A DNA stretch of 64,000 bases from Isochrysis galbana (GCA_018136815.1 CM030939.1:434001-498000), one strand, 5' to 3'; positions 9,523 through 19,522 are shown, numbered from the stretch's first letter. Translations and numbers: made by a program. Notes: generated by a model from the sequence alone, not told the origin.

Positions 9523-11022
9523 ATGCAGCCTAGCAGCCCTTCAGACGGAGCAGTGGGCCGTGGGGGAGAGAGAGCAAAGGGGGAGCTCCCTCTCTTGCCG
9601 GAAACTCTCCCAAACGGCGAGGCCCTGGCTCATGAGCCGAAGCGGCTGGTGGAAGGCACTAGCATGCAGGCGGAGGGCGCGGCGGGTTGCGGGGAAGCGC
9701 CCGTAAAGGGAGAGCTCCCTCTGCACCCCTCAAAGTTTGAGGGGGCCAAGAGAGCTGCTGTGTGCTGTCTTGATGAGGTATTTCCAGACTTCTCTGACGG
9801 CCGCTCCTCGCGCCACGGGGGCGCCGTCCGCGCCTCGTCAGCTCCTCCAAGTAAGCATGGCGGCTCGGACCGCCGATCAAACCTGGACAGCTGGAGTGCG
9901 GAGACATTGGCTGTGGCCATGCCGGGCTCTTTTTCTGTGCCTATCTCGCTGTGTGGTTCCACCCGTACCAACAGTCCCGGCTCACTCTCGCTCGACTCAG
10001 GCGGTGTTTCGATCAACGTCGACAAGCTACCTGATCCGAGTCCGGTGCGTTCGATGTCTTGGCGTAAAGCAAGGAGCCTCGACGAAGCTCTTAGTCAGGC
10101 GACACCTGAAGAGGCAGCCGCCATTTTGGCGAGCAACAGTGGCCGGCTACCTAGGTTGAGGACGGCTGCTGAGGATGCGGAGGAGCGAAAACAGCGGCAT
10201 CTCGCGGCAGAGCGTGTGCGAGCTCGTGTAGCTGCTGCTGCAGAAGCTGCGTTGCAGCAGCGCTCTTGTGCTGAGGCCTTGCATGGGCCTGTCATCAGCA
10301 ACGCTGCTTATCTCATCCCACACCATGCGCAAGATGACATCCCAGCCGCTGCGCGCGGAGCCCTACAGATGCAGCAAGCCTTCTCGCAGCAGCAGCCCGT
10401 GAGCCTCGCCGGTGTGGCTCCTGCTCTTTTAGGAGGCCCTCTTGCGACCTGTTTCTCTGCACACGCTCAGATGGAGGAGCAGCTGCGGGTACCGACGGCT
10501 TTCTTGGCACCGACTGAAGTGCGCTCCGTCAACCCGTGCAGCTCCGCGTGTGACACTCATTCTCATACTCGCCGCACTCCCTGTAAGCCGGGATTTGCCA
10601 TCCTTTCATCGAGGCTGGCTGCTGCCAGTGCGGCGCCTACGCCCGACTACCCACCAAAGATCCAGTTGCCACTGAAAGACTCGACGAACTCCCTCCTGAG
10701 CAACGGGAGCGCCTCGCTCCTGCTCAACTTGGCGTCGCCGAAGCGCACAGCTCAAGCATCACTGTTGCTGCGCACGTACAGCATGGAGGAGGTGGCACGC
10801 CATAATAACCGAGAGAGCTGCTGGCTCGTGGCGCATGGGAAGGTGTATGACGTGACGCCATTCCTAGAGGCGCACCCTGCTGGGACCACCTCGATCATGC
10901 GACATGCGGGTACCGACGCGACGAGGGACTTCGAGTTTCATTCTCACGGAGCGCAAAAGCTTTGGGACCGCTTCCATATTGGGTATGTTCGTAGGCATGA
11001 CCCGGGATGTGCGGTTTCGTAG
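9523..11022 (+). CDS. Large disordered protein with C-terminal cytochrome b5 haem-binding domain
   Basis: A single uninterrupted frame encodes 499 aa. Residues 1 to about 415 are low-complexity, rich in Ser, Ala, Gly and charge, with an Ala/Glu/Arg-rich helix-prone stretch at about 220-250 (AAERVRARVAAAAEAAL). Residues about 420-495 form a cytochrome b5 domain: YSMEEVARHNNRESCWLV, GKVYDVTPFLEAHPAG, and FEFHSHGAQ. The axial haem ligands should be His451 (HPAG, where most relatives have HPGG) and His473 or His475. No fused oxidoreductase, desaturase or membrane anchor is seen, so the electron partner is unknown. The start is the first ATG of a long open frame. The amino-terminal two thirds has no recognised family. 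Confidence 0.75.
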   Translation: MQPSSPSDGAVGRGGERAKGELPLLPETLPNGEALAHEPKRLVEGTSMQAEGAAGCGEAPVKGELPLHPSKFEGAKRAAVCCLDEVFPDFSDGRSSRHGGAVRASSAPPSKHGGSDRRSNLDSWSAETLAVAMPGSFSVPISLCGSTRTNSPGSLSLDSGGVSINVDKLPDPSPVRSMSWRKARSLDEALSQATPEEAAAILASNSGRLPRLRTAAEDAEERKQRHLAAERVRARVAAAAEAALQQRSCAEALHGPVISNAAYLIPHHAQDDIPAAARGALQMQQAFSQQQPVSLAGVAPALLGGPLATCFSAHAQMEEQLRVPTAFLAPTEVRSVNPCSSACDTHSHTRRTPCKPGFAILSSRLAAASAAPTPDYPPKIQLPLKDSTNSLLSNGSASLLLNLASPKRTAQASLLLRTYSMEEVARHNNRESCWLVAHGKVYDVTPFLEAHPAGTTSIMRHAGTDATRDFEFHSHGAQKLWDRFHIGYVRRHDPGCAVS

Positions 11023-11385
11023 ACTGTCCTCAAACCTACAGCATCTGCGCGATCATGATGAGGAATGGTTCGCACTTTCTTTGGGCACGCGCTTAGGAAG
11101 TGCGCCCTGTCCGATGCACTCGTGGCTCGTCCACGAACCCACATCAAAACCTGCGTCGCACCTCATGTCTTTCGCTTCCCATTTGCTACTTACAGCCTCA
11201 TTTGCGGCGTAGTGTTGTCCTATTTTGATGGACATGCCCTACCTTCTTGCTCTAGTGAAAGGCACTCTCGCCCTTGAGTGCATCTCGCTGTGCAGGCGCC
11301 CTCCTTCCCCGCCCTCTCTCGTGTTGTGTGTGCTGTAATAATAAAACATCTGAGCGTTAGTTAATAGTCTCACCGCACACGCGGC
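11023..11385. other. 3' flank of the cytochrome b5-domain gene
   Basis: No gene is supported. A TAATAATAAAACATCTGAGC motif at 11335-11355, resembling motifs at 640-660 and 28200, may belong to the 3' end or to a dispersed repeat end. Confidence 0.35.
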
Positions 11386-11526
11386 CGTGGACCCTCTACT
11401 TTCTACTCACGTAGGAAAACTTTCTACACCCCCACTCCCCCGGCCCTTCTCCCCCCGCCATAAGGCGACTCCCCCCGTGCACTACTAGGGGGATAGGGGT
11501 GAAGGGCTTAGATATGGTCCGGTGGC
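11386..11526 (-). mobile_element. 3' portion of a family-X retroelement, split by the non-LTR copy
   Basis: The sequence from CTCACCGCACACGCGGCC to GGTCCGGTGGC is closely related to 12985-13149, which lies inside the intact family-X insertion. It resumes at 14713 after the intervening non-LTR element. It therefore formed the target site for that element. It contains the conserved block CCGTGCACTACTAGGGGGAT. Confidence 0.65.
11510..11526. repeat. Left target-site duplication of the non-LTR element
   Basis: AGATATGGTCCGGTGGC (17 bp) is repeated exactly at 14696-14712. The unoccupied version of the same site can be read within the family-X insertion at about 13133-13149, flanked by sequence related to both sides. 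Confidence 0.85.
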
Positions 11527-11550
11527 AACTATCAGTAAACTGATAGGGTC

Positions 11551-12975
11551 ATGGAGCGCGCGCCGCCGCCCTCCCTCGCTGCCGCTGCCCTCGCCGAGAT
11601 GGACGAAGGCTTGAGTGACACGCCGCTGTCGCCGAAGCGACCGCGACAGGACGACTCTCCCAGCCAGGTGGGCACAGGAGCCAGCCTGCCACACCCGCGA
11701 ACCACCGCGAACGCCACGAACAAGGCTGCCATGCTGGCAGCAGCCAGCATGCAGCACACCTCCAACACAACACACAGCCACTCCAGCCACATCACACCAG
11801 TGGGACGCTTCCAAAGGGAAGGCCTCCGGGCTGGGACCCTACACAACCGCGGTACCGCCCTCGCGCTCCGGCGAGAGGGGCCGGCCCGGCACCATCTACA
11901 GCAGAACCCCAATGGGGAAATGCCGCATCAAAGCAAAGAGCTGGACAAAGAGCAGACAGGTCCCCCCAGCAAGGGGCACAGGAGCACAAAGGGGGGCAGA
12001 CCAGGAGGGTTGCTCCCCAATGCCTACGAATGCCAAACGGACAAGCGAGCCTCGGGCGCGCGAACGTCGCAAGCGTCACAAGCCCAAGAGACCCATCACA
12101 ACAAACACCACCTTGAGAGAGAGCCTACGCAAAGCACCCACGAGCAAGCTAACCGATGGGATAACGGGCCCAAGCAAACTCCCGGAGTTCTGGAAGCGAG
12201 CGCTGAACAACATTCGCACACTTAAGCTAACATCCCTAGAGACGAGTAGAGAAGGCGTATTATCACAACCCATATGGGGCAGCCCGACACACCCGGGACC
12301 CAAAATGAACCCCTCGTGGGCGAAGCTATGGAACAAGCTAGAATGTAATACCATACATAATGTGTTCACAGACTTCGACGCAACATTGCCCTATAGTAGC
12401 GAGGAATGCGGACAATATCTTAGAAACAACGACACCTACATTCACTTCCAGGGAGGATACATCCCAAAAGACCAATTTTTGGCATCATGGAGCGCCATAG
12501 TAGACCACGCCGAGACAATGCTGACGGCACGGGCGGATCCAGCGGCTGTAGGGACCTCGGAGACGAGGCGAGAGGCATGCGAGCAGTGTGGCTCGGAGGA
12601 GCACACCCCAAAAATACACATAGCCCAAGACGGCAGCTATTTCGCCGAGCTCAAAGGCGCATGGTATGAAGTGGAGCTCTCGTACCTAGGAACGCCCATA
12701 ATTGGCGAAAGGCTCGACAATGCTCCTGGACAGCTAGACCCCTCCCCACCGGCAAAATGGGGGGACGGCTTCAAATCTAACAAGAGATTGGAATACCCCT
12801 TAGCGGACGAGTATACCCTAGACGGAGTTACCCCACTAGACAAAATGGGAGTGGAGCAACTAACACGAGCAATCCAGAAGACGGACGGAAAGCGTAGGCG
12901 CCTAACGGGTCCCGAGAACTGGAAGCAACGACTACAGGTACCCGACAACACGTGGGAACACCTAGCCACAATATA
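11551..12975 (+). pseudogene. Non-LTR element ORF, 5' part, interrupted by insertion
   Basis: Two overlapping frames are open. One starts at the ATG directly after the hairpin (MERAPPPSLAAAALAEMDE) and runs to about 12225. The other runs from 11615 to the insertion at 12976 and carries the conserved stretch WYEVELSYLGTPIIGERL and EYPLADEYTLDGVTP that recurs at 15031. A frameshift between them, real or programmed, must lie before about 12225. The product continues at 13742 beyond the nested insertion. Confidence 0.6.
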
Positions 12976-13725
12976 AAAAAAAACTTCATAATATTCTTAC
13001 CGCACTCGCGGCGAATGGAACCACTACCTACACGTAGCATACTTTCTACACCCCCACTCCCCCGGCCCTTCCCCCCCCGCCATCAGGCGGCTCCCCCCGT
13101 GCACTACTAGGGGGATAGGGGTGAAGGGCTTAGATATGGTCCGGTGGCCCGCGCCCCCCCCCGGTGATCCGTTCCCCCCTTCCTCCTGCGCCACCTGGGC
13201 TGGCGGCCGACTCTGTCTCGACTTATCCTGTAAACAGGCGCGAGACTTACCGATTTTTCGGTGAGCGGAGCTCACGCTCCGCCCCCCCCTTCTCCGCGCT
13301 CTCTCTCCCCTCTCCTGCAGGCACGCGCGATGGCGCGCCTGCGGCAGGCCTGCAGCTGCCCCTGGCGACCCCTGGAGGCTCCTGGAGGCCAGCTCAGGGG
13401 GCAGAGGAGGCTGGGGCTGGGCCCTGGCCTCCCCTGCCTCTCCCTCGCTGGCGCTCCTGAGCCTCAGGGGCCCCCACTCTGCACCTGTCTGCCTGTCGAA
13501 CAGGGGGGGAGGGGGGGTTGGAGCGATGGGCTGGCCACGAGGGGCCAGGATGGGCGAATGGGGCGAGCCTGTGGGGAAGGGAGTGGGTCAGTAGGGCAGT
13601 GGGCTCCTGGCAAGCCATCAGGCGTGCCAGGAGCATGGGTGGTTCCTCCCCCATGGCAGGGGAGGAGTGGAGAGAGGGGGGGGCTCGTGCCCCCCCATGG
13701 GCGAACTAAGTATAAACTTAGTTCG
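12976..13725 (-). mobile_element. Complete family-X non-autonomous retroelement (750 bp) nested in the non-LTR copy
   Basis: A 16-bp duplication (ACCTAGCCACAATATA at 12960-12975 and 13726-13741) brackets it. Read on the minus strand it starts with the hairpin AACTAAGTTTATACTTAGTT (13723-13704), then CGCCC-ATGG, and ends AATATTATGAAG followed by nine T. Removing it restores the ORF (HLATI-YTSS-MMTARD), matching HLADIYTSPMLTARD of the uninterrupted copy at 15330-15370. It encodes no recognisable enzyme, only GC-driven frames. Confidence 0.85.
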
Positions 13726-13741
13726 ACCTAGCCACAATATA

Positions 13742-14366
13742 TACATCCTCGATGATGACGGCGAGAGATACACACCTCCACTTCAAGCACTTAACCCACA
13801 GAAGGATTGGCACCTACAACCGGTTCGCGGACAGAGATAAGACTTGCCGCATATGCAAGGCGGCCGACGAATCTTCCACCCATCTAGGCGAATGCCCGAG
13901 AGTAGTAAACATATTCGAAACGCTCGACAAACTGGCAAGGTACACCCCCCGAAGCGATAGAAGCAGGGAAGAAGTAATCATAGATAACCTTTTCATGCAC
14001 CCCGGGGGGGAAACACCGCGATCGCTCTCCATACTTTACACTCTAGCGTGGAGATATATTTTAACAGACTTCTACAGGATACACTACGATGGCATTGAAT
14101 TCTCGGAGGAATCAGTGTTGATAAGAACGATAGATAGATACACGACGCTAAGCAAGGCACTACTATTTGCGAGTACAACAGACTCGGCAAGGACCGCCCA
14201 AGCAGGCATGGGCAGACAGCCGAAGAAAAGGATAGACATGAACGATGTATACCCTTTATTCACAATAGGTGCAAGAGGTAAGCTAGAACCAAGCCTAGAG
14301 TTGCAGACCCTGACCACCTCGATGGGGGTGGCATATATAATTGCCGAGAGACCCGAGCCAGAATAA
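13742..14366 (+). pseudogene. Non-LTR element ORF, C-terminal part (zf-RVT-like)
   Basis: The frame resumes after the nested insertion and runs to TAA at 14366. It encodes TARDTHLHFKHLTHRRIG, then the Cys/His cluster CRICKAADESSTHLGECP, then LAWRYILTDFYRIHYDG and SARTAQAGMGRQPKKR. An LHxxxTHRR helix, CxxC...HLxxC, then a W/Y-rich helix is the layout found after the polymerase domain in many LINE proteins. The copy at 15031-16074 is homologous throughout. Confidence 0.7.
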
Positions 14367-14695
14367 GCCTGAGACGAGGTACATCTCGACTGGACATAAA
14401 CCCACCGAAACACGATAGCGACCAGAAAGGGCGAGAAAAGGACGAGCACGCCCGAGACCCGACAGTCACACGACGACATTTGACCAGCAACAGGCCTGCC
14501 CGGAACCCGCGCTTTGAACCAGGCTCGTGGTAGCGCACCCGAGCCAAACCCCGGATACCGAAGACAAAGGAATGAAGGGGGAAAGGGGAGGAGGTGGAGG
14601 GAAGGGAAGTTAAGGGCGGTGACAGTAGGGATGGGGAAGTACCCTAGTCTAGTAGGTGTGTAGCCCAGAATCTTCAGATGTTTTTTTTTTTTTTT
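14367..14695 (+). other. 3' UTR and oligo(T) end of the non-LTR element
   Basis: About 300 bp of non-coding 3' sequence is shared with 16130-16280, 53290-53502 and, inverted, 56900-57082 and 48440-48520. It ends GAATCTTCAGATG plus T15 and abuts the right target duplication at 14696-14712. Confidence 0.7.
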
Positions 14696-14754
14696 AGATA
14701 TGGTCCGGTGGCCCGCGCCTCCCCTCGGTGATCATTCCCCCCTTCCTCCTGTGT
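14696..14754 (-). mobile_element. Continuation of the split family-X element, with right target duplication
   Basis: It starts with the 17-bp duplication, then CCCGCGCCTCCCC and GGTGATCATTCCCCCCTTCC, related to 13150-13195. Homology ends near 14750, where a different sequence begins. Confidence 0.6.
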
Positions 14755-14948
14755 TGACGTATGTTGAACGGCCCCCCAGAGTACGTGTGGCCGCACAACA
14801 GACAAGCCTTGGCTCGCACCACTTTGGCGCGGCCAGCCACCTCCTCTATTGTGGACCACTCGAGAGCACTGCCCTCGAGCGTATCCACATCCTCTGTGCC
14901 CCAAGCGTCGGTCATGGCCGGCGCATGGCCGCCACCGTCGCTGGCCAT
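14752..14948 (-). pseudogene. BED-type zinc-finger gene fragment
   Basis: From an ATG at 14948 the minus strand reads MASDGGGHAPAMTDAWGTED, then RAKACLLCGHTYSGG and FNIRQHRR, before merging into repeat sequence. KACLLCG followed by an N-x-x-x-H spacing resembles the BED finger at the amino end of hAT and related transposases. It is sandwiched between family-X debris and a 5'-truncated non-LTR copy, and may be a captured or disrupted exon. The similarity is short, so this is tentative. Confidence 0.4.
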
Positions 14949-14984
14949 TGCGGAGACTTGAGACTTTCCCGCACCCAGGACGAC

Positions 14985-16087
14985 AATACACATCACGCAG
15001 GACGGCGAATACCTTGCCGAAGTAAACGACATGTGGTATGAGGTGGAACTCTCATATCTAGGCACCCCAATTATAGGGGACCGTGCGACAAACAAGCCGA
15101 CGAACTTGGACCCGTCCCCACCGGCAAAGTGGGGGGAGGGCTACAAATCCAACAAAAGGACGGAATACCCACTCCCTGACGAATACACTCTTGATGGTAA
15201 AACGGAGCTCGACAAAACAGAAGTGGAACACATAACGAAAGCCCTACAGAAGGCCGAGAACAAACGCCGGCGACTTACGGGCCCAGACAATTGGGAAAAG
15301 AGACTTCGGCTGCCTGACAACGTCTGGGCGCACCTCGCCGACATATACACCTCGCCCATGCTTACGGCGAGGGACACGCACCTCCACTACAAACACATCA
15401 CGCACAGGCGCATCGCCACAGCGAACAGGTTCGCAGACCGCGAAAGGACATGCCGATTCTGCAAGGAAACAGACGAGTCCTCCACCCACCTGGGGGAATG
15501 CCCGCGTCTATCGAACATCTTCGACGCACTTGACGCTCTAGCAAGACACTCTCGACGGGCTGACACGGCAGGGGAGAAACAGATAATTGATAGACTCTTC
15601 CTTCATCCCGACGACCCATGCCCCAAATCACTACCCATACTATACTTACTGGCATGGAGATACATCCTCAAAGACTTCTACAGGATACACTACGACAACG
15701 CCAGCTTCTCGGAAGAATCGGTGCTAGCACGTACCATAGAAAGATTTACGAAACTATGCTGCGCCCTCCTCTTCGCAAACGCGACGGACTCAGCGAGGAC
15801 CGCCCAAGCCGGCATGGGACGCCAACCCAAAAAAAGGAGCGACCTGGGCGCGGTGCGACCTCTATACGAATCGGATAACAAAGATAACCTCATTCCCAGC
15901 GCGGAATTGCAGTCGTTAGCCTCGCGGCTAGGAGCAGAATATATGATTAAGACCGTCCCTGAAGCGGACTCGGTATCGAGCCAACAATCAGCATATACAG
16001 ACAACACAATAATCGAATACAAACGGGCCAGAACACCACCCCAAAACACACCCCAAGCCACGCGCACACCATAAAAGGGCCCGCGAA

Positions 16088-16119
<32 letters not shown>

Positions 16120-16279
16120 ACAAACAAACAACGAGCCACAAGAGAGAAATCCATTAGGCCTGCCCTGAACACGCGCCCATAACCGGGCCCATGGTAGTGT
16201 ACCAGGGCCGCACCCCCGACACCGAAGACAAAGGAATGAGGGGGAGAAGGGGAGGGAACGGAGGGAGGGGACGAAAGGG
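14985..16279 (+). mobile_element. Second non-LTR element copy, truncated at both ends
   Basis: The frame from 15031 to TAA at 16074 (347 codons) is homologous to the copy at 12663-14366 and continuous where that copy is interrupted. It contains CRFCKETDESSTHLGECP and GMGRQPKKR. The 3' region holds a (CAAAA)n tract at 16085-16130, absent from the first copy, then shared 3' UTR up to about 16279. There a different repeat (GACGAATTGGGATGG) begins, so the oligo(T) end is missing. Confidence 0.7.
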
Positions 16280-16811
16280 CGTTGTTGACGAATTGGGATG
16301 GCTCATAGGGCCTGAGGGCAATGAGGAAGGGGCCAAGCCGGCGGCAGGCGCGGCGAGGGAGACGACTTCGGAGGTGCTGACGGGCTGAAGCCCGTCAGCA
16401 GAGGAAGGCGGGCAGGCGGGCTTGAGCGGGGGCGAGGACGGCGGCGAAAGCGACATCGAACGAGCGGCGAGAGGCGAGGGCGAGTGAGAGGAGGGCTGTG
16501 ATGGCAGGGGCTGGCGAGAGAAGGAGAGGTTGTAGGGTCTGAGTGTTACGAGAACGAGGGGCCGGACGGCAACCCTCTCCGCGTCCGCGGCTATGCCACT
16601 CTCGTCTTCTCCCTCGCTGCCGAGCACGCAAGGAGGTAAGCCAGGTGAGGGGCAAGCAGGCGACAAGGGAGGCGACAAAGGAGGCGAGGGCAACAAGGGC
16701 GAATGGGCGAATGTAGGATCCTGCGACGGTGACTAGTGACTAGCCTGCGAGGAGGGGACATAGAAATGCAGACAACTTCTAAAACAAAAAGGTCGATCGC
16801 GGATGCGACAA
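16280..16811 (-). repeat. Retroelement fragments, including inverted repeat A
   Basis: 16270-16500 matches 31566-31790 (AATTGGGATGG, CTGAGGGCAATGAGGAAGG, GACGGGCTGAAGCCCGTCAG). 16626-16811 is the reverse complement of part of repeat A (6381-6500, 38517-38660). No intact gene. Confidence 0.6.
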
Positions 16812-16824
16812 TAGTTGGCCGGGG

Positions 16825-17244
16825 ATCCTAAAGATCAGGAGCGGTCGTGGCACGCTCCATAGTTCAAACTATAACAATAGTTTTTGAGATTTCTGATGCT
16901 TGGACTTTTCAATGGCGCGTTCTATGTGAGAATTTCTTCGCATATGGCGCTCCATGGAGGGAGCTCTAGTCACGTTGCACGCCCACACTTGATGCCCCTG
17001 GCCGGAGCCACGGCCCTATCCCCGTACTAATCATCGATCTTCGCCGCCTCAATGACGTCCCAGCCGATGAACCGACGATGTCATAGCCCTTCCGTTGTAG
17101 GCTTCCATTACGTCAACATGTGGCATGTCATTCGCGTGCATCACGTTCTTCACAGAGAAGAAATGAGCATCCGAAATTGGAGTAGGACATGTGGTGGCAG
17201 TGAAATTGTGGACTCTCTCTCTTCGAATCTCTTCACCTCTCCTC
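16825..17244. other. Hairpin-repeat end and 3' flank of the rubredoxin gene
   Basis: At 16867-16882 the hairpin AACTAT-AACA-ATAGTT is preceded by GGCACGCTCCATAGTT. It matches 31066-31104 nearly exactly and, on the minus strand, is a hairpin followed by an ATGGAGCG element start. The remainder (16900-17244) carries no recognised gene. Confidence 0.5.
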
Positions 17245-18061
17245 TCACGTAGAGATGGCGACGTAAACGAGGTAAGCAATTGCAGCGAGGGAGCCGGTGA
17301 TGAAAATGCTCATGGGGGTGTCATCGAGCTTACCTAACATATTGCCGGCCTGCAAAAAGAAAGTTGGTGTATGAGTGTGCATTCCAAGGGCAGTGAATCT
17401 CATGAGCAGCTTCTTACCTTCTTCACAAAGCGCCGGCGTGGTCCCGCGCACTGAGGGCATTTCCAAAAAGGTGGGAGCTCTTCGAATGGGGCAGTGGGAT
17501 CGGGATCATAAATGTATCCACAGTCGGCGCAAACCCATTCACCTGAGGCGTAATGTCACCAAACGGGTCTGTCAAGGGTGCAACACAGTCATCCTCATCC
17601 TCAAAGCTTAAATTTGTAGAGCCCGATCTTATGGACAGGTCAGTATGCAAGTATGCACAATTGGCGGAACATGTGCGATCGCGTCCTCGCGAAATAGGTA
17701 CGGCAACTTGCCACTCTTGTGAGAGTGTGGGAAGAAGCGCCGTGCTTTCAGAGGGAGGGGCACCGGGTCCAGGGAGGTGCGGGGGCAGAAGGTGGTTATA
17801 TCGAGGGGGTTTTGGGCGCGACAAAAGAGTGTGTGGAGGGGAGGAGGGGGAAGGATTGCGCGGGAGAGGCCGCCAAGGGCTTCACTGACCAGCCCAGTAG
17901 CCTCGCTCCTCAAGAGTGGGGACCGTCTTCTTCTGCCGCCCAAACTGCATGGAGGGCGTCAATGTGCGCGGTTCGAGCCGGGGAGTGAGCGTTGCTGTGG
18001 AGAGCGCCAGCGCCTCTGAGCCCCATCCGATGCAGACCAGGGCAACGAGTGCTAGCTTCAT
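17245..18061 (-). CDS. Plastid-targeted membrane-anchored rubredoxin
   Basis: Three exons join exactly: 18061-17890, 17542-17418 and 17349-17245 (phases 1 and 0), giving 133 aa. Residues 1-19 are a signal peptide (MKLALVALVCIGWGSEALA) followed by a Ser/Thr/Arg-rich segment, as in bipartite leaders to secondary plastids. Splicing exon 1 to exon 2 creates RGYWAGEWVCADCGYIYDP. With WKCPQCAGPRRRF this supplies the four cysteines (CxxCGY and CPxC) of a one-iron rubredoxin site. The third exon encodes a C-terminal transmembrane helix (MSIFITGSLAAIAYLVYVAI). Soluble domain plus anchor resembles RBD1-type rubredoxins, which assist photosystem II assembly at thylakoids; that role is inferred from the family. 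The ATG at 18061 places the signal peptide first. Confidence 0.9.
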
Positions 18062-18827
18062 GGATAGAGTCTCGGGGTGGACGACGGGGGGCGCGCGCGC
18101 AGAGGGGAAGAGGCGGAAGTCGAGATGACTGCGAGGTGTCTTGGAGGTGAACCGCACCGAAGTAAACTACGGGGTACTTTACTCGGTGTAGTTCGGTGGG
18201 GACCCCCACAGATCCGGGGGGGGGGGGGCGCCGCGCGCGGCCCTCTGGCTCATGTAGCTACCATGGGGCCTGGCGGTTGTGCTGGGCGCTCGGATGCACT
18301 GTGCGGCCGGTGGAGGGACCAGCAGGTGTATGCTTGCCGCCTGAGTCCGCGCACAGTCCACCCTCGTGCAGCCACGCCGAACTGGGGGGGGGTCAGGGAA
18401 GTGCGCTCCAGTATGGCTGCGTGAGGCAGTCAGCACGGTATTTGGTCGAATTGGGTGCGGCCGGAGGAGAAGGAACGGTCGGGCGATTCCAAAGGGCCCG
18501 TAAGGCGCCACTTTGATACGGGTAACGACTGCCTGAACGCCCCGGTGTGCACGTCGTGGGCCCACCTGTTATCAATTTTGACATCTCCCCACGCAGACCA
18601 CCCCTCCTTCCGCACAGGCTCAGGGTCGAGTGCCTGAATTGCGAGCGGCCTTGGGTCGCTCGAGCGCTGTGCACATAATTGGGCTGGCACCCCGGGGTGC
18701 TTCACTCATCCAGGGACAGCTATTTCTGGGTTGGCGACCGAATAGCATCGCAATTCATTGAGTGCTGTGATGGTGACGTGACCGGCAAATGTGAAATAGT
18801 TGGGTGTGGGCCATCAGTGTGGAATTG
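18062..18827. other. Upstream region of the rubredoxin gene, no other gene recognised
   Basis: The stretch holds a GGTAC-rich repeat-like patch (ACTACGGGGTACTTTACTCG) near 18165 and a G12 run near 18219-18228. The frames on both strands do not agree with any family I know. The rubredoxin promoter should lie at its lower edge. Confidence 0.35.
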
Positions 18828-18960
18828 GACAAAAAAACTTCTTAATAATCTCGTCGCGCGCGCGACCCTGCACAGCCTCTATGCAGCCACGCCCGCTTCC
18901 CTTATCCCCCCTCCACCTGCCTCGCGGCTCGTCCCCTCGTGCGCTACCTAGGAGCTGGGT
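18828..18960 (-). mobile_element. Family-X 3' end fragment
   Basis: On the minus strand it ends AGATTATTAAGAAG plus seven T at 18831-18837. The adjoining block GCCACGCCC...CGTGCGCTACCTAGG parallels 39085-39215 and 12985-13110. No target duplication was found. Confidence 0.5.
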
Positions 18961-19167
18961 GCCGGAGGTTTCCAGTGGCAGACGGCGTGTACCGATCCCC
19001 GATGGCTTGTCTCACTCCTTCCTCTTGCGCCATCGGGCTATCGGCTGTTCCGAGTTCTCCCTTAATATTAGGAGGTCAGGTAGCTGTGCTTCCGTTTATC
19101 CGAGGGCATGGGTCGGGTGGGTGAGCGGTTCGCGGCGGGGGTACGCGCGATTGGGCAAGTCGCTCCG

Positions 19168-19440
19168 CTATGTGCTATGTGACGGATCGAGCATGACCAC
19201 TGGCTCGATATGCGATGATTCGGAAGGGAAACGATCGGCGGGAGGCGCGGCGAAGGTGGCCGGGAGTGATGGAATGACGGGCTGGACCACCTCCTCAGCA
19301 GAGAGAGGCGGGAGGACCGCCTTGGGCGAGGGCGAGCGCGACGACGGAGCGGACATGGCTGGGCGGATCGGGGCGAGGCAGCATATGCGAGATCTGGCCT
19401 AGACATGTTAGCAAGCCAGAGGAGGCCCCCGACCCCCGAT
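19168..19440 (-). pseudogene. Copia-type retrotransposon scraps: RT fragment fused to a gag start
   Basis: At about 19440-19393 the minus strand reads GVGGLLWLANMSRPDLAYAA, the conserved segment after the catalytic core of Copia reverse transcriptases. Right after it comes a gag start (MSAPSSRSPSPKAVLPPLSA, 19356-19168) ending in HIEPVVMLDPS. The order RT then gag shows a rearranged or nested remnant. Confidence 0.6.
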
Positions 19441-19522
19441 GATGGCCATATAGGTGTCGCGTTTGGAGGCCATGGATTCAAAAGCAGGGGAGCCGGGCGT
19501 GGGTGAATCAGATGGATCGAAA

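Larger units (their letters stand above)
11527..14695 (+). mobile_element. Non-LTR retroelement copy with 5' hairpin and 3' oligo(T)
   Basis: Exact 17-bp target duplications define both ends. The element starts with a hairpin (AACTATCAGTAAACTGATAG, 11527-11546), then GGTC and ATG at 11551. It ends with GAATCTTCAGATG and 15 T at 14681-14695 on the coding strand. Without the nested insertion at 12976-13725 it is about 2.4 kb. It encodes a Pro/Ser/Thr-rich amino region, then the carboxyl region typical of LINE reverse transcriptases, including the Cys/His module CRICKAADESSTHLGECP. I see no endonuclease or YxDD polymerase core, so it is probably internally deleted and mobilised in trans. Confidence 0.75.

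Noticed and set aside
11527..11560. Hairpin as the acceptor stem of a tRNA-derived SINE
   Set aside because: No A and B box spacing or tRNA cloverleaf can be found downstream of the hairpin.
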